NCBI GenBank assembly: GCA_034439915.1
Contig: JAWXBI010000162.1
Location: 1-7,474, forward strand
DNA length: 7,474 nucleotides
Direction: 5' to 3'
DNA from: JADJLQ01 sp034439915
GTDB lineage: Bacteria; Bacteroidota; Bacteroidia; Chitinophagales; Saprospiraceae
Numbering within the stretch: position 1 is the first letter of the stretch; the number at the start of each line of letters is the position of its first letter. The translations under genes and the position numbers were made by a program. Under the pieces are notes generated by a model. That model made no database searches. It was not told the origin of the DNA and worked only from the letters and a program-made list of their open reading frames with translations. Shown here piece after piece: positions 1-5,854 of this stretch.

Positions 1-1
1 A

Positions 2-52
2 AAAGAAAGCCTGGAAGATTTTGAGTTTCCCGGGGGAAAAGAATGGAGATGA
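2..52 (+). CDS. Possible 3' end of an unidentified gene entering from the left
   Basis: Reading from base 2 gives KESLEDFEFPGGKEWR and then TGA at 50-52. The neighbouring frame from base 3 is also open to a TAG at 54-56, so the frame is not certain. The composition of both readings is plausible for a protein tail, and the palindromic repeat block starts right after them, as expected between two convergent genes. I do not recognise the protein. With only 16 residues visible it could be chance. Confidence 0.3.
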   Translation, partial: KESLEDFEFPGGKEWR

Positions 53-139
53 GTAGATGGTGATCAGTAATCAGTAGGTCAGTAGGTCAAGTAGACCTGA
101 ATCCTGATGGCTGATGACTGACATCTGATTACAGTCTAC
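53..139. repeat. Palindrome of degenerate 7-base repeats between convergent gene ends
   Basis: The left arm holds units beginning GT: GTAGATG (53), GTGATCA (60), GTAATCA (67), then two 8-base copies of GTAGGTCA (74, 82). The right arm holds CTGATGG (104), CTGATGA (111), CTGACAT (118), CTGATTA (125) and CAGTCTA (132). The arms are complementary in order: GTAGA 53-57 with TCTAC 135-139, GTAATCAG 67-74 with CTGATTAC 125-132, and GTCAGT 78-83 with ACTGAC 117-122. At the apex AGGTC 84-88 pairs with GACCT 94-98 around a 5-base loop. The block overlaps the stop codon of porW (TAG, complement of 136-138). It could fold as a long hairpin in RNA and end transcription from either side, but it lacks a clean T-run. 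The function is inferred. Confidence 0.7.
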
Positions 140-3100
140 TCTTTATAATTTAACTGAAAAAAATCTTTATACGATTCTGTGGCTTTGCTGGCGTGAAGTT
201 TCCTGAAATTGGATTGGGAAATCACATAAATATCGTGATTGATCTGAGGTGAAATAAATTGATTCTCATTTGCCTTGACGGATTTATAATATCGTTTGCC
301 CTGGCTGGCATTATCAAACTTTCTTACCATGATGATCGGAATAGTCGCTTCCTGATCGAGGAAAATGTTCGAAATTTTTAAATCGTCATTCTGAAAAAAC
401 TTTTGATTAAAATCCGAAATGGACACTTTCAGGTCAGAGAGGGTTTTTTCTTGTTTGTCGTATACAATGGCAATCACATAGTGCAATTCTTCTTCCAGGA
501 ATTCAAATCCGTTGGGATCCATTTCCCTTTTTTGAATATCATCTATCTCAAAAGCCTTTTCATCCCCTAAGATATAACGAAGTATATCCTTGGCTCTGTC
601 GCGCTCATCGGATTGCGGATAACGGGCAATAAAATCCTTGAGCGCCGTGATATAGGCATCCCTACCCTGCGATTTACCGGTACATAATACTTCTACCAGT
701 GCAAATTTGGCCCGAAATGGATTTTCTTTAAATAAACTGTCCACCTGGTGGATTCGATCCATAGCAACCTGACATTGGCCTGAATTAAACATGTCGTAGG
801 TCTCATTGTAATATTTTTGAAGCTGAGCCGCTTTATTAGAATTATTTGCAGACCAGTTCGGATCGGAAACCGCCTGGGTATATTTGCTACTTGGAAAATC
901 CTTTTTAAGCCGTTCGAGGTATTCGTTGGCTTTGACCTGGTCACCAGCCTGAAGATGGGCGAGATAAAGTTGATAAAGGGCATCTTGTTCCAGTGCATTT
1001 CCGGGATACACCGAAAGCAGTTTTTCCAATACGTTGATGGCCTTATTGTGATTTTCGAGTTTTTCCCGATACAATACTCCCAGGGCATACATGCTATTCC
1101 TGATTTTTTCGTGAGCAAGTTCTTTGAGTTCCGGGGTATTCGGAATGTCTTTTAAGATGCTGGTCAGGTCTTCCACGGTGCTACCATCCTCAGGGATCTG
1201 TCCTGCAGGTTGGTTATTATTGACAATATTATTGTTTATCCGCTGGGAAATTCTCCAGTTGTCCTGCAATTTTCTACTGCCCCAGACCCGTTCAAAGTCT
1301 TTAATCCCTTTTTTTAGTAATTTATCATCGTACGCAAAAAAGCTGCTTTTAGCGGCAGCGCCTGAGGATGCAATATTGATATTGGGTTTGACAAAATTAC
1401 TTTGATCAAAAGAAAGTCCGGGAGTAGTTGCTACTTTAACATTTACCGTCTTTTCCCGGTCTTTGAGCATTTTCCTGGCCCATTGTTTTTGATCTTTTTC
1501 ATTCATGGCGCTGATCAACAACAGGCTGTCCTGGGTTTCTATGATCCCAATATTTTTGGCGATATCGGTAAGTGATTCACTATAACGGGTGACCTCGATA
1601 CGCCGAATATCCTTTTCTCCCATCAACGCCAGGGAACTGTCGTAATATTTCTTTGCCCTCAGATAGTCTTCGTCTTCATTAAACATGGAAGCCAGCAGGT
1701 AAAAACTTTCCAGTTTCTGGATTGGATCCGTACTTCCGGCGAGCCCGGTCACCAAATTTTCCCTGGCGAGATCCCTTCGTCCATCGGATAGGTTGACCAG
1801 TGCCATAGTATGGTAAATAGAGGTCAGGTAATCTGTATTTTTTTCATCCCGGGTCATGCGCTTCAATTCATCCAGGAGTTGTGCTTTGTTGCGTTTGCCA
1901 GAAGCCATACCCGACTGTGCACTTCCTAATTTGGCATAAAATTCCATTTCATAGGTTGGATGATAATCCAGCACCTGATTAAAAGCATCAAAGGCTATGG
2001 CTTCTTCATGGTGCAGATTGCTGATCTGACCCAGGACAAAGGCAATTCTCGCCTTTCTTTTATTGGGTACATCTTTGGAAGCCAGTGCTTCGCGCAGATA
2101 TGGAATCGCATCGCGAAATTCTTCCTGCCGGATATGGTTGTATGCCTGGAGTATAGGTATCTCCGTTTTTATCTCCTGATATAACCCAGGATCCGACTTA
2201 AGTTGATTAATGAGAATGCCGGCGGCTATTCCGTTTTTCCGCATGATATATGTCTTAGCCAGCCACATTTGACCATCCTGAAGTACCGGACGATGTTTTC
2301 CTTTTGAAGGCGGCTTGGAGGTTTCCTGGGTTAGCGCTTTTTCGGCCTCGACTTCTTTTTTTGATTTCGGTTTGGCAACCACTTTAGAAGCAGCGGAGGG
2401 TGAAGGTACAGATTCATTGATTTTAGGAGCTGTCGGCCCAACTGGCTTAGGGGCAGTCTTGGTGGCAGGAGTAGATTTAATACCTTTTTTACGGTCTTTT
2501 ATTTGTTGTTTTCGGGCTTTGGCTTTGTCCTTATTCTCTTGTTCCCTGGTTTTTATTTTGACCTTTCTGGCTTTCTCGTTGTCTTTTTTCAGGCTTTCTT
2601 TTTCCTTTGCTACTTCCTTTTTGACCTCTTCCTGTTGTTTGATTTCTTCTTTGGTTTTGACCGGCCTGGCAGATCTGGAACTTGATTTTTTGCTGTCGGG
2701 GCTTAGATTAAGTTTCGAATAATTCTGGACCATGAATTTAAAGGTCTCTTCTGCCGTCTCGTAATCCTGTTTGAGGTATTGAGCTTTGCCAATAAGCAGG
2801 TAACTATCCCCTACCCAGTGACTGGGTCGATGCAGATTGATCAAGGTGCTGGCTTTTTTAATGGCGATGTCCAGGTTAGCTGCTGCTACGGAAGGATTTT
2901 CTACTGCATTATATTCATACAGTTCCAGAATTTTATTGTAATTGTCGCGGTACTGATTGGTTAAGGATTCCTGGGAGAGGGTCAATAATTCATTGGCATT
3001 AAAATACCCGTTATATTTGGATGTGAGATTGTGGTAAAAAAGGCCAAATTTGGATACGTCCTTTTTGCTCTTTTGAACGGAACAACCACAGACCAAAAGG

Positions 3101-3144
3101 GTTAGTAAAATCGAAGAAATACGGGCATAAGCTTTCAATTTCAT
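136..3144 (-). CDS. porW: PorW/SprE-type TPR lipoprotein of type IX secretion and gliding
   Basis: A 1002-residue protein of the PorW (Porphyromonas) / SprE (Flavobacterium) family, an outer-membrane-associated lipoprotein needed for type IX secretion and, where present, gliding. A signal peptide ends in a lipobox, VCGC, with C21 as the likely lipidated cysteine. Next comes a family-typical start (FHNLTSKYNGYFNAN-like, about 35-50), then TPR-type helices (about 105-142 and again about 285-500). The segment WGSRKLQDNWR at 621-631, preceded by SFFAYDDK, resembles the conserved centre of the family. More TPR-like repeats lie at about 680-760, and a C-terminal domain has the pattern PIIMVRKFDN. 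Between about 150 and 285 lies a Lys/Glu-rich then Pro/Ala/Thr-rich stretch of low complexity, which makes the protein long for the family. It is divergent from the M23 peptidase gene, with its own TAAATTTG box. Family membership is recognised from memory of SprE/PorW sequences, without an alignment. Confidence 0.85.
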   Translation of the reverse strand: MKLKAYARISSILLTLLVCGCSVQKSKKDVSKFGLFYHNLTSKYNGYFNANELLTLSQESLTNQYRDNYNKILELYEYNAVENPSVAAANLDIAIKKASTLINLHRPSHWVGDSYLLIGKAQYLKQDYETAEETFKFMVQNYSKLNLSPDSKKSSSRSARPVKTKEEIKQQEEVKKEVAKEKESLKKDNEKARKVKIKTREQENKDKAKARKQQIKDRKKGIKSTPATKTAPKPVGPTAPKINESVPSPSAASKVVAKPKSKKEVEAEKALTQETSKPPSKGKHRPVLQDGQMWLAKTYIMRKNGIAAGILINQLKSDPGLYQEIKTEIPILQAYNHIRQEEFRDAIPYLREALASKDVPNKRKARIAFVLGQISNLHHEEAIAFDAFNQVLDYHPTYEMEFYAKLGSAQSGMASGKRNKAQLLDELKRMTRDEKNTDYLTSIYHTMALVNLSDGRRDLARENLVTGLAGSTDPIQKLESFYLLASMFNEDEDYLRAKKYYDSSLALMGEKDIRRIEVTRYSESLTDIAKNIGIIETQDSLLLISAMNEKDQKQWARKMLKDREKTVNVKVATTPGLSFDQSNFVKPNINIASSGAAAKSSFFAYDDKLLKKGIKDFERVWGSRKLQDNWRISQRINNNIVNNNQPAGQIPEDGSTVEDLTSILKDIPNTPELKELAHEKIRNSMYALGVLYREKLENHNKAINVLEKLLSVYPGNALEQDALYQLYLAHLQAGDQVKANEYLERLKKDFPSSKYTQAVSDPNWSANNSNKAAQLQKYYNETYDMFNSGQCQVAMDRIHQVDSLFKENPFRAKFALVEVLCTGKSQGRDAYITALKDFIARYPQSDERDRAKDILRYILGDEKAFEIDDIQKREMDPNGFEFLEEELHYVIAIVYDKQEKTLSDLKVSISDFNQKFFQNDDLKISNIFLDQEATIPIIMVRKFDNASQGKRYYKSVKANENQFISPQINHDIYVISQSNFRKLHASKATESYKDFFQLNYKE

Positions 3145-3188
3145 GAACAGGCAGTGGTTAGTTGGGCAAGTATAAAACCAATATTCTG

Positions 3189-3220
3189 CAAATTTATTTT
3201 ATTTTTTGGAGGAAATCAAA
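3189..3220 (-). promoter_or_regulatory. Bacteroidota-type promoter for porW
   Basis: On the minus strand TAAATTTG (complement of 3189-3196) matches the -7 consensus TAnnTTTG. A TTTG (complement of 3217-3220) lies 20 bases upstream, which fits the -33 element and spacing of Bacteroidota promoters. Transcription would start near 3183 and leave a leader of about 40 bases before the porW start codon. The -33 element falls between the GGAGG and the start codon of the divergent M23 gene, so the two control regions overlap. Confidence 0.6.
3208..3212 (+). promoter_or_regulatory. GGAGG ribosome-binding-like site before the M23 peptidase gene
   Basis: GGAGG is a perfect anti-Shine-Dalgarno match, unusual in this window where other starts have AT-rich leaders without one. 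It lies 14 bases before the ATG at 3227, which is longer than the usual 5-9 bases. It may therefore be weak or coincidental. No in-frame start lies closer to it. Confidence 0.35.
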
Positions 3221-3226
3221 CGCTAA

Positions 3227-4105
3227 ATGCAAAAGACACTGATTAAAAGGGTTTTACATAGAATAAAAACTCCTTATAGGATGGTAATTCTTAACCATGA
3301 GACTTATAAGGAGGTGGGTTCCTATCACCTGACCCTGCTCAACGTGTATACCCTGTTAAGTATGCTGATGGTTATAGGGGCCTTAATTGTCACAGTGCTT
3401 TTGTTTTTTACCCCATTAAAAAGATTGATCCCGGGTTACGCCTCTCAAAGCAGTGGTGATTACATCAGCCTGTACAAAAAAGTGGAAAAAATGGAGGCCG
3501 AAATGGGGGCACAACAAATTTATATTGGCAAGCTGCAAAAACTGATCAATGGCGAAGTAGAAATACCGGATCCCAAAATTTATAAAAATGAAATAAAAGC
3601 CGTTCCTGCTAACCAGGCTCCGGTCAGCAAAAGCGAAGAAGAGATAGCGCTGGAAGACGAACAATTATTAGAAAATCAGATTGACAATGTTAAAAACAAG
3701 GGACTATCCAATGTGAACCGGACACAACCCATTGAGCAACTTTATTTTATTGCTCCGGTAAAGGGAGAAATAAGTGAACATATGTCGAAACAAAAAAACC
3801 ATCTTGGGGTGGACATCATCGTACCAAAAAATACCGAGGTCAAGGCTACCATGGACGGGAATATTATTGCGGCTGACTGGACCCAGGAAACCGGCAACAG
3901 CCTCGTCATCCAGCATCAAAACGATATAATCAGTGTATACCGCCACAATTCAAAATTGTTAAAAAAAGCCGGTGACTTTGTCAAAGCGGGTGAGGCTGTG
4001 GCAATTGCAGGCAATAGTGGCGAACAAACCAATGGCCCCCACCTGCATTTTGAACTGTGGTATCACGGCAAGGCGGTCAACCCGGCAGACCATATCAAAT
4101 TTTAA
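3227..4105 (+). CDS. Membrane-anchored M23 (LytM/lysostaphin-type) peptidase
   Basis: A 292-residue protein predicted to cleave peptide cross-links of peptidoglycan in the periplasm. A basic N-terminus (to about residue 35) precedes one transmembrane helix at about 37-63. A charged, probably coiled-coil stretch follows (about 78-108), then an acidic linker, then the peptidase M23 domain from about 172 to the end. The zinc ligands are present: H192 and D196 in HLGVD, and H274 in HLHFE; H272 of that motif and H240 in YRHN fill the other conserved positions. The domain therefore looks catalytically intact, unlike degenerate LytM activators such as EnvC or NlpD. The cytoplasmic tail, single helix and coiled coil resemble other Bacteroidota membrane-bound M23 proteins. 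It starts 82 bases from the divergent porW gene and ends 45 bases before the HAD gene, which has its own -7 box. Confidence 0.9.
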   Translation: MQKTLIKRVLHRIKTPYRMVILNHETYKEVGSYHLTLLNVYTLLSMLMVIGALIVTVLLFFTPLKRLIPGYASQSSGDYISLYKKVEKMEAEMGAQQIYIGKLQKLINGEVEIPDPKIYKNEIKAVPANQAPVSKSEEEIALEDEQLLENQIDNVKNKGLSNVNRTQPIEQLYFIAPVKGEISEHMSKQKNHLGVDIIVPKNTEVKATMDGNIIAADWTQETGNSLVIQHQNDIISVYRHNSKLLKKAGDFVKAGEAVAIAGNSGEQTNGPHLHFELWYHGKAVNPADHIKF

Positions 4106-4116
4106 TAAAAACGATT

Positions 4117-4124
4117 TACCTTTG
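4117..4124 (+). promoter_or_regulatory. -7 box (TACCTTTG) for the HAD phosphatase gene
   Basis: TACCTTTG fits TAnnTTTG and lies 26 bases before the start codon at 4151, which predicts a leader of about 20 bases. I see no convincing -33 TTTG at the right distance. The box starts 11 bases after the stop codon of the M23 gene, so the HAD gene can be transcribed alone. Confidence 0.5.
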
Positions 4125-4150
4125 CGCCTCAATTTTTTATAATACGATTC

Positions 4151-4585
4151 ATGGAGAATAAAAAACCATCGGGGTTAAAGCGTATTTACGATGAAAACGG
4201 CAATGCCCTCAGTCCAATTTTACCGGAAGGGGTTAAAAACTTTTTGATCGACATTGACGGTACTATTTGCGATGATGTACCCAACGAAGAACCCGAACGC
4301 ATGCGCCATATAGCGCCTTATCCCGACGCACTGGAGACCATCAATAAATGGTACGATCAGGGCCATATTATATATTGGTTTACCTCACGCACCGAAGAGC
4401 ACCGGGAGATCACGGAAGAATGGCTGAGAAAACATGGATTCAAATATCATGGCATGTTGATGGGCAAACCACGCGGTGGCAATTATCATTGGATCGATAA
4501 CCATATTGTCCGGGCCACCCGCTTCAAAGGCAAGTTTACCGAGCTTATCGTGGAGACCAAAGAGATCGAGGTGTTTAAGGATTAG
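4151..4585 (+). CDS. Small HAD-superfamily phosphatase
   Basis: A 144-residue haloacid dehalogenase-type hydrolase with a compact Rossmann core. Motif I is DIDGT, with D34 as the expected nucleophile and D36 as the expected acid/base. Motif II is FTSR with T78, motif III is K106 in GKPRGG, and motif IV is WIDNH with D116. All catalytic positions of a Mg-dependent phosphatase are therefore present. There is almost no cap insertion between motifs I and II, so a cap is small or absent and the active site may be open to large substrates. The substrate cannot be read from the sequence. Similar Bacteroidota proteins may carry the name phosphoheptose isomerase, but there is no SIS domain here and that function is not supported. 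The ATG at 4151 has no Shine-Dalgarno sequence, and the leader is AT-rich. Confidence 0.8.
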   Translation: MENKKPSGLKRIYDENGNALSPILPEGVKNFLIDIDGTICDDVPNEEPERMRHIAPYPDALETINKWYDQGHIIYWFTSRTEEHREITEEWLRKHGFKYHGMLMGKPRGGNYHWIDNHIVRATRFKGKFTELIVETKEIEVFKD

Positions 4586-4586
4586 A

Positions 4587-4736
4587 CAGCCACGAGCAAT
4601 GAGCCACGAGCAATGAGCCACGAGCAATGAGCCACGAGATACGAGCCGGAACCCTTAGTATCTGGCCCTTTGAGTCTCGATTCTCATTTCTCGCTACTCG
4701 TCTCTCGAATCTCGTTTCCATTCCTCGTTTCTCGTA
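4587..4736. repeat. Two-armed palindrome of degenerate GAGNNNN heptads
   Basis: The left arm is a strict period-7 array: CAGCCAC (4587), GAGCAAT (4594), GAGCCAC (4601), the same pair again at 4608/4615 and 4622/4629, then GAGATAC (4636) and GAGCCGG (4643). After a 24-base unrelated centre the right arm runs in the complementary sense, again with period 7: GTCTCGA (4674), TTCTCAT (4681), TTCTCGC (4688), TACTCGT (4695), CTCTCGA (4702), ATCTCGT (4709) and TTCCATT (4716). CCTCGTT (4723) and TCTCGTA (4730) follow, with the core shifted by one base. CGAGATACGAG (4635-4645) pairs with CTCGTCTCTCG (4697-4707) with one mismatch. The block fills nearly all of the gap between the HAD and SRPBCC genes. 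It could act as a terminator for the first, but no T-run follows. Confidence 0.8.
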
Positions 4737-4742
4737 TATTTG
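4735..4742 (+). promoter_or_regulatory. -7 box (TATATTTG) for the SRPBCC gene, very close to its start
   Basis: TATATTTG is a full TAnnTTTG match. Its first two bases lie in the last heptad of the repeat block, and only 6 bases separate it from the ATG at 4749. If this box is used, the message would begin at or next to the start codon and be leaderless. No -33 TTTG is seen at 19-21 bases upstream; that place is taken up by the CTCG heptads. Confidence 0.5.
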
Positions 4743-4748
4743 TTCACT

Positions 4749-5261
4749 ATGCAATACGACTGGTCCTCATTTACCAAACGCATTCCGATAAAAGCAACCA
4801 TAGAGGAAGTGTATAGAGCCTGGACTACTGAAGCTGGCCTGGAATCCTGGTTTTTACGTTTATCCGAATTTATAACAACAGACGGCGACCCCAGAGACGC
4901 TTATGATTATGTCCAACCCGGAGATTTATACAAATGGTTGTGGCATGGTTGGGGTGATGAAGTTATTCATTACGGCAAAATAATTGAAGCTAATGATCAG
5001 GACATGGTGTCCTTTACGTTTGATGCCGGGGATAAAACCAATGATATGCAGGTAGCTGTTCGATTGAGCCGCGACCTCAATATTACGATGGTCGAACTTA
5101 CCCAGACCCACATCCCGGTAGACGAACAATCCAAATTTTTATATCATATCGGTTGTATGGAAGGCTGGACATTTTATCTCACCAATCTTAAATCTATCCT
5201 GGAGGGAGGATTGGATCTCAGGAATAAGGAAGTGGAAATCAAGAAAGTAATCAATTCATAA
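4749..5261 (+). CDS. SRPBCC/AHSA1-family (START-like fold) protein
   Basis: A 170-residue protein of the AHSA1-like branch of the SRPBCC superfamily, a helix-grip fold with a hydrophobic pocket for small ligands. Family marks are the N-terminal pattern IKATIEEVYRAWTT...LESWF at about 13-35, the central Gly/Trp-rich strand LWHGWGDE, and the C-terminal helix ending in a YLTNLKSILEGGLDLRNK-like segment. The protein is the usual length and complete. Related proteins are annotated as activator of Hsp90 ATPase homologues, but single-domain bacterial members have mostly unknown ligands and no shown Hsp90 role. A TTG codon at 4740 would add three residues, but it lies inside the -7 box, so the ATG is chosen. 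It may be leaderless. It appears to be transcribed alone. Confidence 0.8.
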   Translation: MQYDWSSFTKRIPIKATIEEVYRAWTTEAGLESWFLRLSEFITTDGDPRDAYDYVQPGDLYKWLWHGWGDEVIHYGKIIEANDQDMVSFTFDAGDKTNDMQVAVRLSRDLNITMVELTQTHIPVDEQSKFLYHIGCMEGWTFYLTNLKSILEGGLDLRNKEVEIKKVINS

Positions 5262-5265
5262 CTAA

Positions 5266-5334
5266 TTATTCTTTTAATTTCTTCAACAGCAGTTCCCACC
5301 TGGCGTCTGATTTTAGAGTTTCCAGATTTACCAT
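5266..5334 (-). pseudogene. Possible 3' remnant of a lost gene
   Basis: The minus strand carries a 22-codon frame, MVNLETLKSDARWELLLKK and a short charged end, stopped by TAA at the complement of 5266-5268. A tail of the type LKSDxRWxxLLKKLK is familiar at the C-terminus of Bacteroidota TPR and regulatory proteins. Upstream the frame is closed by TGA two codons before the ATG, and the tRNA promoter and gene occupy the DNA. If this is a relic, nearly all of the gene is gone. Its stop lies 4 bases beyond the SRPBCC gene, as expected for a convergent neighbour. Chance cannot be excluded at this length. Confidence 0.3.
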
Positions 5335-5342
5335 CTTTCATC

Positions 5343-5350
5343 TATATTTG
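5343..5350 (+). promoter_or_regulatory. -7 box (TATATTTG) for the tRNA gene
   Basis: A perfect TAnnTTTG match ends 12 bases before the first base of the tRNA. This predicts a start about 5-7 bases ahead of the mature 5' end, a normal layout for a single tRNA gene. It is identical in sequence to the boxes at 4735 and 5549. Confidence 0.55.
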
Positions 5351-5362
5351 CACCTCTTTTAG

Positions 5363-5436
5363 GGGCCCATAGCTCAGTTGGTTAGAGCAAATGACTCATA
5401 ATCATTAGGTCCTAGGTTCAAGTCCTAGTGGGCCCA
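5363..5436 (+). tRNA. tRNA with anticodon CAU, probably tRNA-Ile2 (else elongator Met)
   Basis: A 74-base cloverleaf. The acceptor GGGCCCA (5363-5369) pairs fully with TGGGCCC (5429-5435) and the discriminator is A5436. The D arm is GCTC/GAGC with loop AGTTGGTTA. The anticodon stem AATGA/TCATT encloses CTCATAA, giving anticodon CAU. The T arm is CTAGG/CCTAG with TTCAAGT. CCA is not encoded. The CAU anticodon occurs in initiator Met, elongator Met and lysidine-modified Ile2. The initiator is unlikely: it lacks a 1-72 pair, and this stem is fully paired. C4-G69, C5-G68 and the TTCAAGTCC T loop match E. coli tRNA-Ile2, a TilS substrate, better than elongator Met. The choice is inference; that it is a CAU tRNA is near certain. 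Confidence 0.95.
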
Positions 5437-5437
5437 C

Positions 5438-5444
5438 TTTTTTT
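5438..5444 (+). terminator. T-run directly after the tRNA
   Basis: Seven consecutive T residues start two bases after the tRNA discriminator. There is no separate GC-rich hairpin; the tRNA acceptor and T arm would be the only upstream structure. Termination here is plausible but unproven. Confidence 0.3.
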
Positions 5445-5494
5445 GAAACTGGCTATCAGTGTTTTATAAAGCCTTGTTATTTCAACTACATAAT

Positions 5495-5525
5495 CGCTAC
5501 ATGTTTTTTGGTTAAAAAATGTGCG
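5495..5525. promoter_or_regulatory. Imperfect inverted repeat between the tRNA and the HTH gene
   Basis: CGCTACATGTTTTTT (5495-5509) faces AAAAAATGTGCG (5514-5525) around the 4-base loop GGTT. The arms match as CGC, ACAT and TTTTTT, with single unpaired T5498 and G5503 on the left. It lies 23 bases upstream of the -7 box of the HTH gene. It could be an operator for that protein, a weak hairpin terminator for the tRNA transcript, or an AT-rich coincidence. Apart from this and the T-run, 5437-5578 shows nothing recognisable before the promoter. Confidence 0.4.
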
Positions 5526-5548
5526 ATCCCAAATAGTTAAAAGAACTC

Positions 5549-5556
5549 TATATTTG
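5549..5556 (+). promoter_or_regulatory. -7 box (TATATTTG) for the HTH / small protein / PHP-ATPase operon
   Basis: TATATTTG lies 22 bases before the ATG at 5579, the usual distance for a short Bacteroidota leader. No -33 TTTG is seen at 19-21 bases upstream; the TTTTTTG at 5504-5510 is too far. No other box of this type was noticed between 5579 and 6128, so the three genes may share this promoter. Confidence 0.5.
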
Positions 5557-5578
5557 ATAATAATCTCATGATTTTAAC

Positions 5579-5854
5579 ATGAACATTATCACTATTGAGG
5601 AGGAGGCTTTTTTCAAACTAATTGAAACAACCCTACAGAAACTGAATATCAATGCAGTTCCTGACCGGTGGATTAACCAGGAGGAAGCCATGCGCCTTCT
5701 TAATATCAAAAGCAAGACGACCCTCCAAAAACTAAGAGACGAAGGGAAGGTGAGGTTTTCACAACCAATCAGTCAGAAGACCATCCTGTATGACCGTAAT
5801 TCAATCCTAGAATTAATAGAAAAACATGCTAAAAAACCATTCCATGGAAGATGA
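5579..5854 (+). CDS. Excisionase/MerR-like helix-turn-helix DNA-binding protein
   Basis: A 91-residue protein. The first ~28 residues form an acidic amphipathic helix (MNIITIEEEAFFKLIETTL). From about 30 to 85 there is a winged helix of the HTH_17/excisionase type: WINQEEAMRLLNIKS is helix-turn-helix 1 and TTLQKLRDEGKV the recognition helix. The wing is FSQPISQKTILYDRNS, and a last helix LELIEKHAKK follows. This family is common in Bacteroidota, often on integrative elements, as excision factors or small regulators. Being first of three close genes, downstream of an inverted repeat, it more likely regulates this operon. No integrase is visible. The 3' end overlaps the next gene, which suggests coupled translation. 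Confidence 0.75.
   Translation: MNIITIEEEAFFKLIETTLQKLNINAVPDRWINQEEAMRLLNIKSKTTLQKLRDEGKVRFSQPISQKTILYDRNSILELIEKHAKKPFHGR

Noticed and set aside
817..1405. Two plus-strand frames (817-1155 and 1124-1405)
   Set aside because: Both are antisense to conserved porW coding sequence, with no recognisable domain or promoter box.
2315..2722. Open frame of 135 codons on the plus strand rich in Phe, Leu and Ser
   Set aside because: It is the antisense of the Lys/Glu-rich part of porW; AAA/GAA codons read backwards give TTT/TTC. It shows no domain and no start signal.
4587..4736. CRISPR array
   Set aside because: Units are 7 (or 14) bases without spacers, and the second half is complementary instead of direct. 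No cas gene is near.
4740..4748. TTG start adding three residues to the SRPBCC protein
   Set aside because: The codon overlaps the TATATTTG promoter box, and the ATG at 4749 agrees with the family N-terminus.
5363..5436. Initiator tRNA-Met
   Set aside because: The acceptor stem is fully paired including G1-C72, while bacterial initiators have an unpaired 1-72 position, and the anticodon stem lacks the three G-C pairs of initiators.
5412..5578. Direct repeat of the tRNA 3' end as an attachment site
   Set aside because: I looked for a second copy of the T arm and acceptor sequence further right in the window and saw none.
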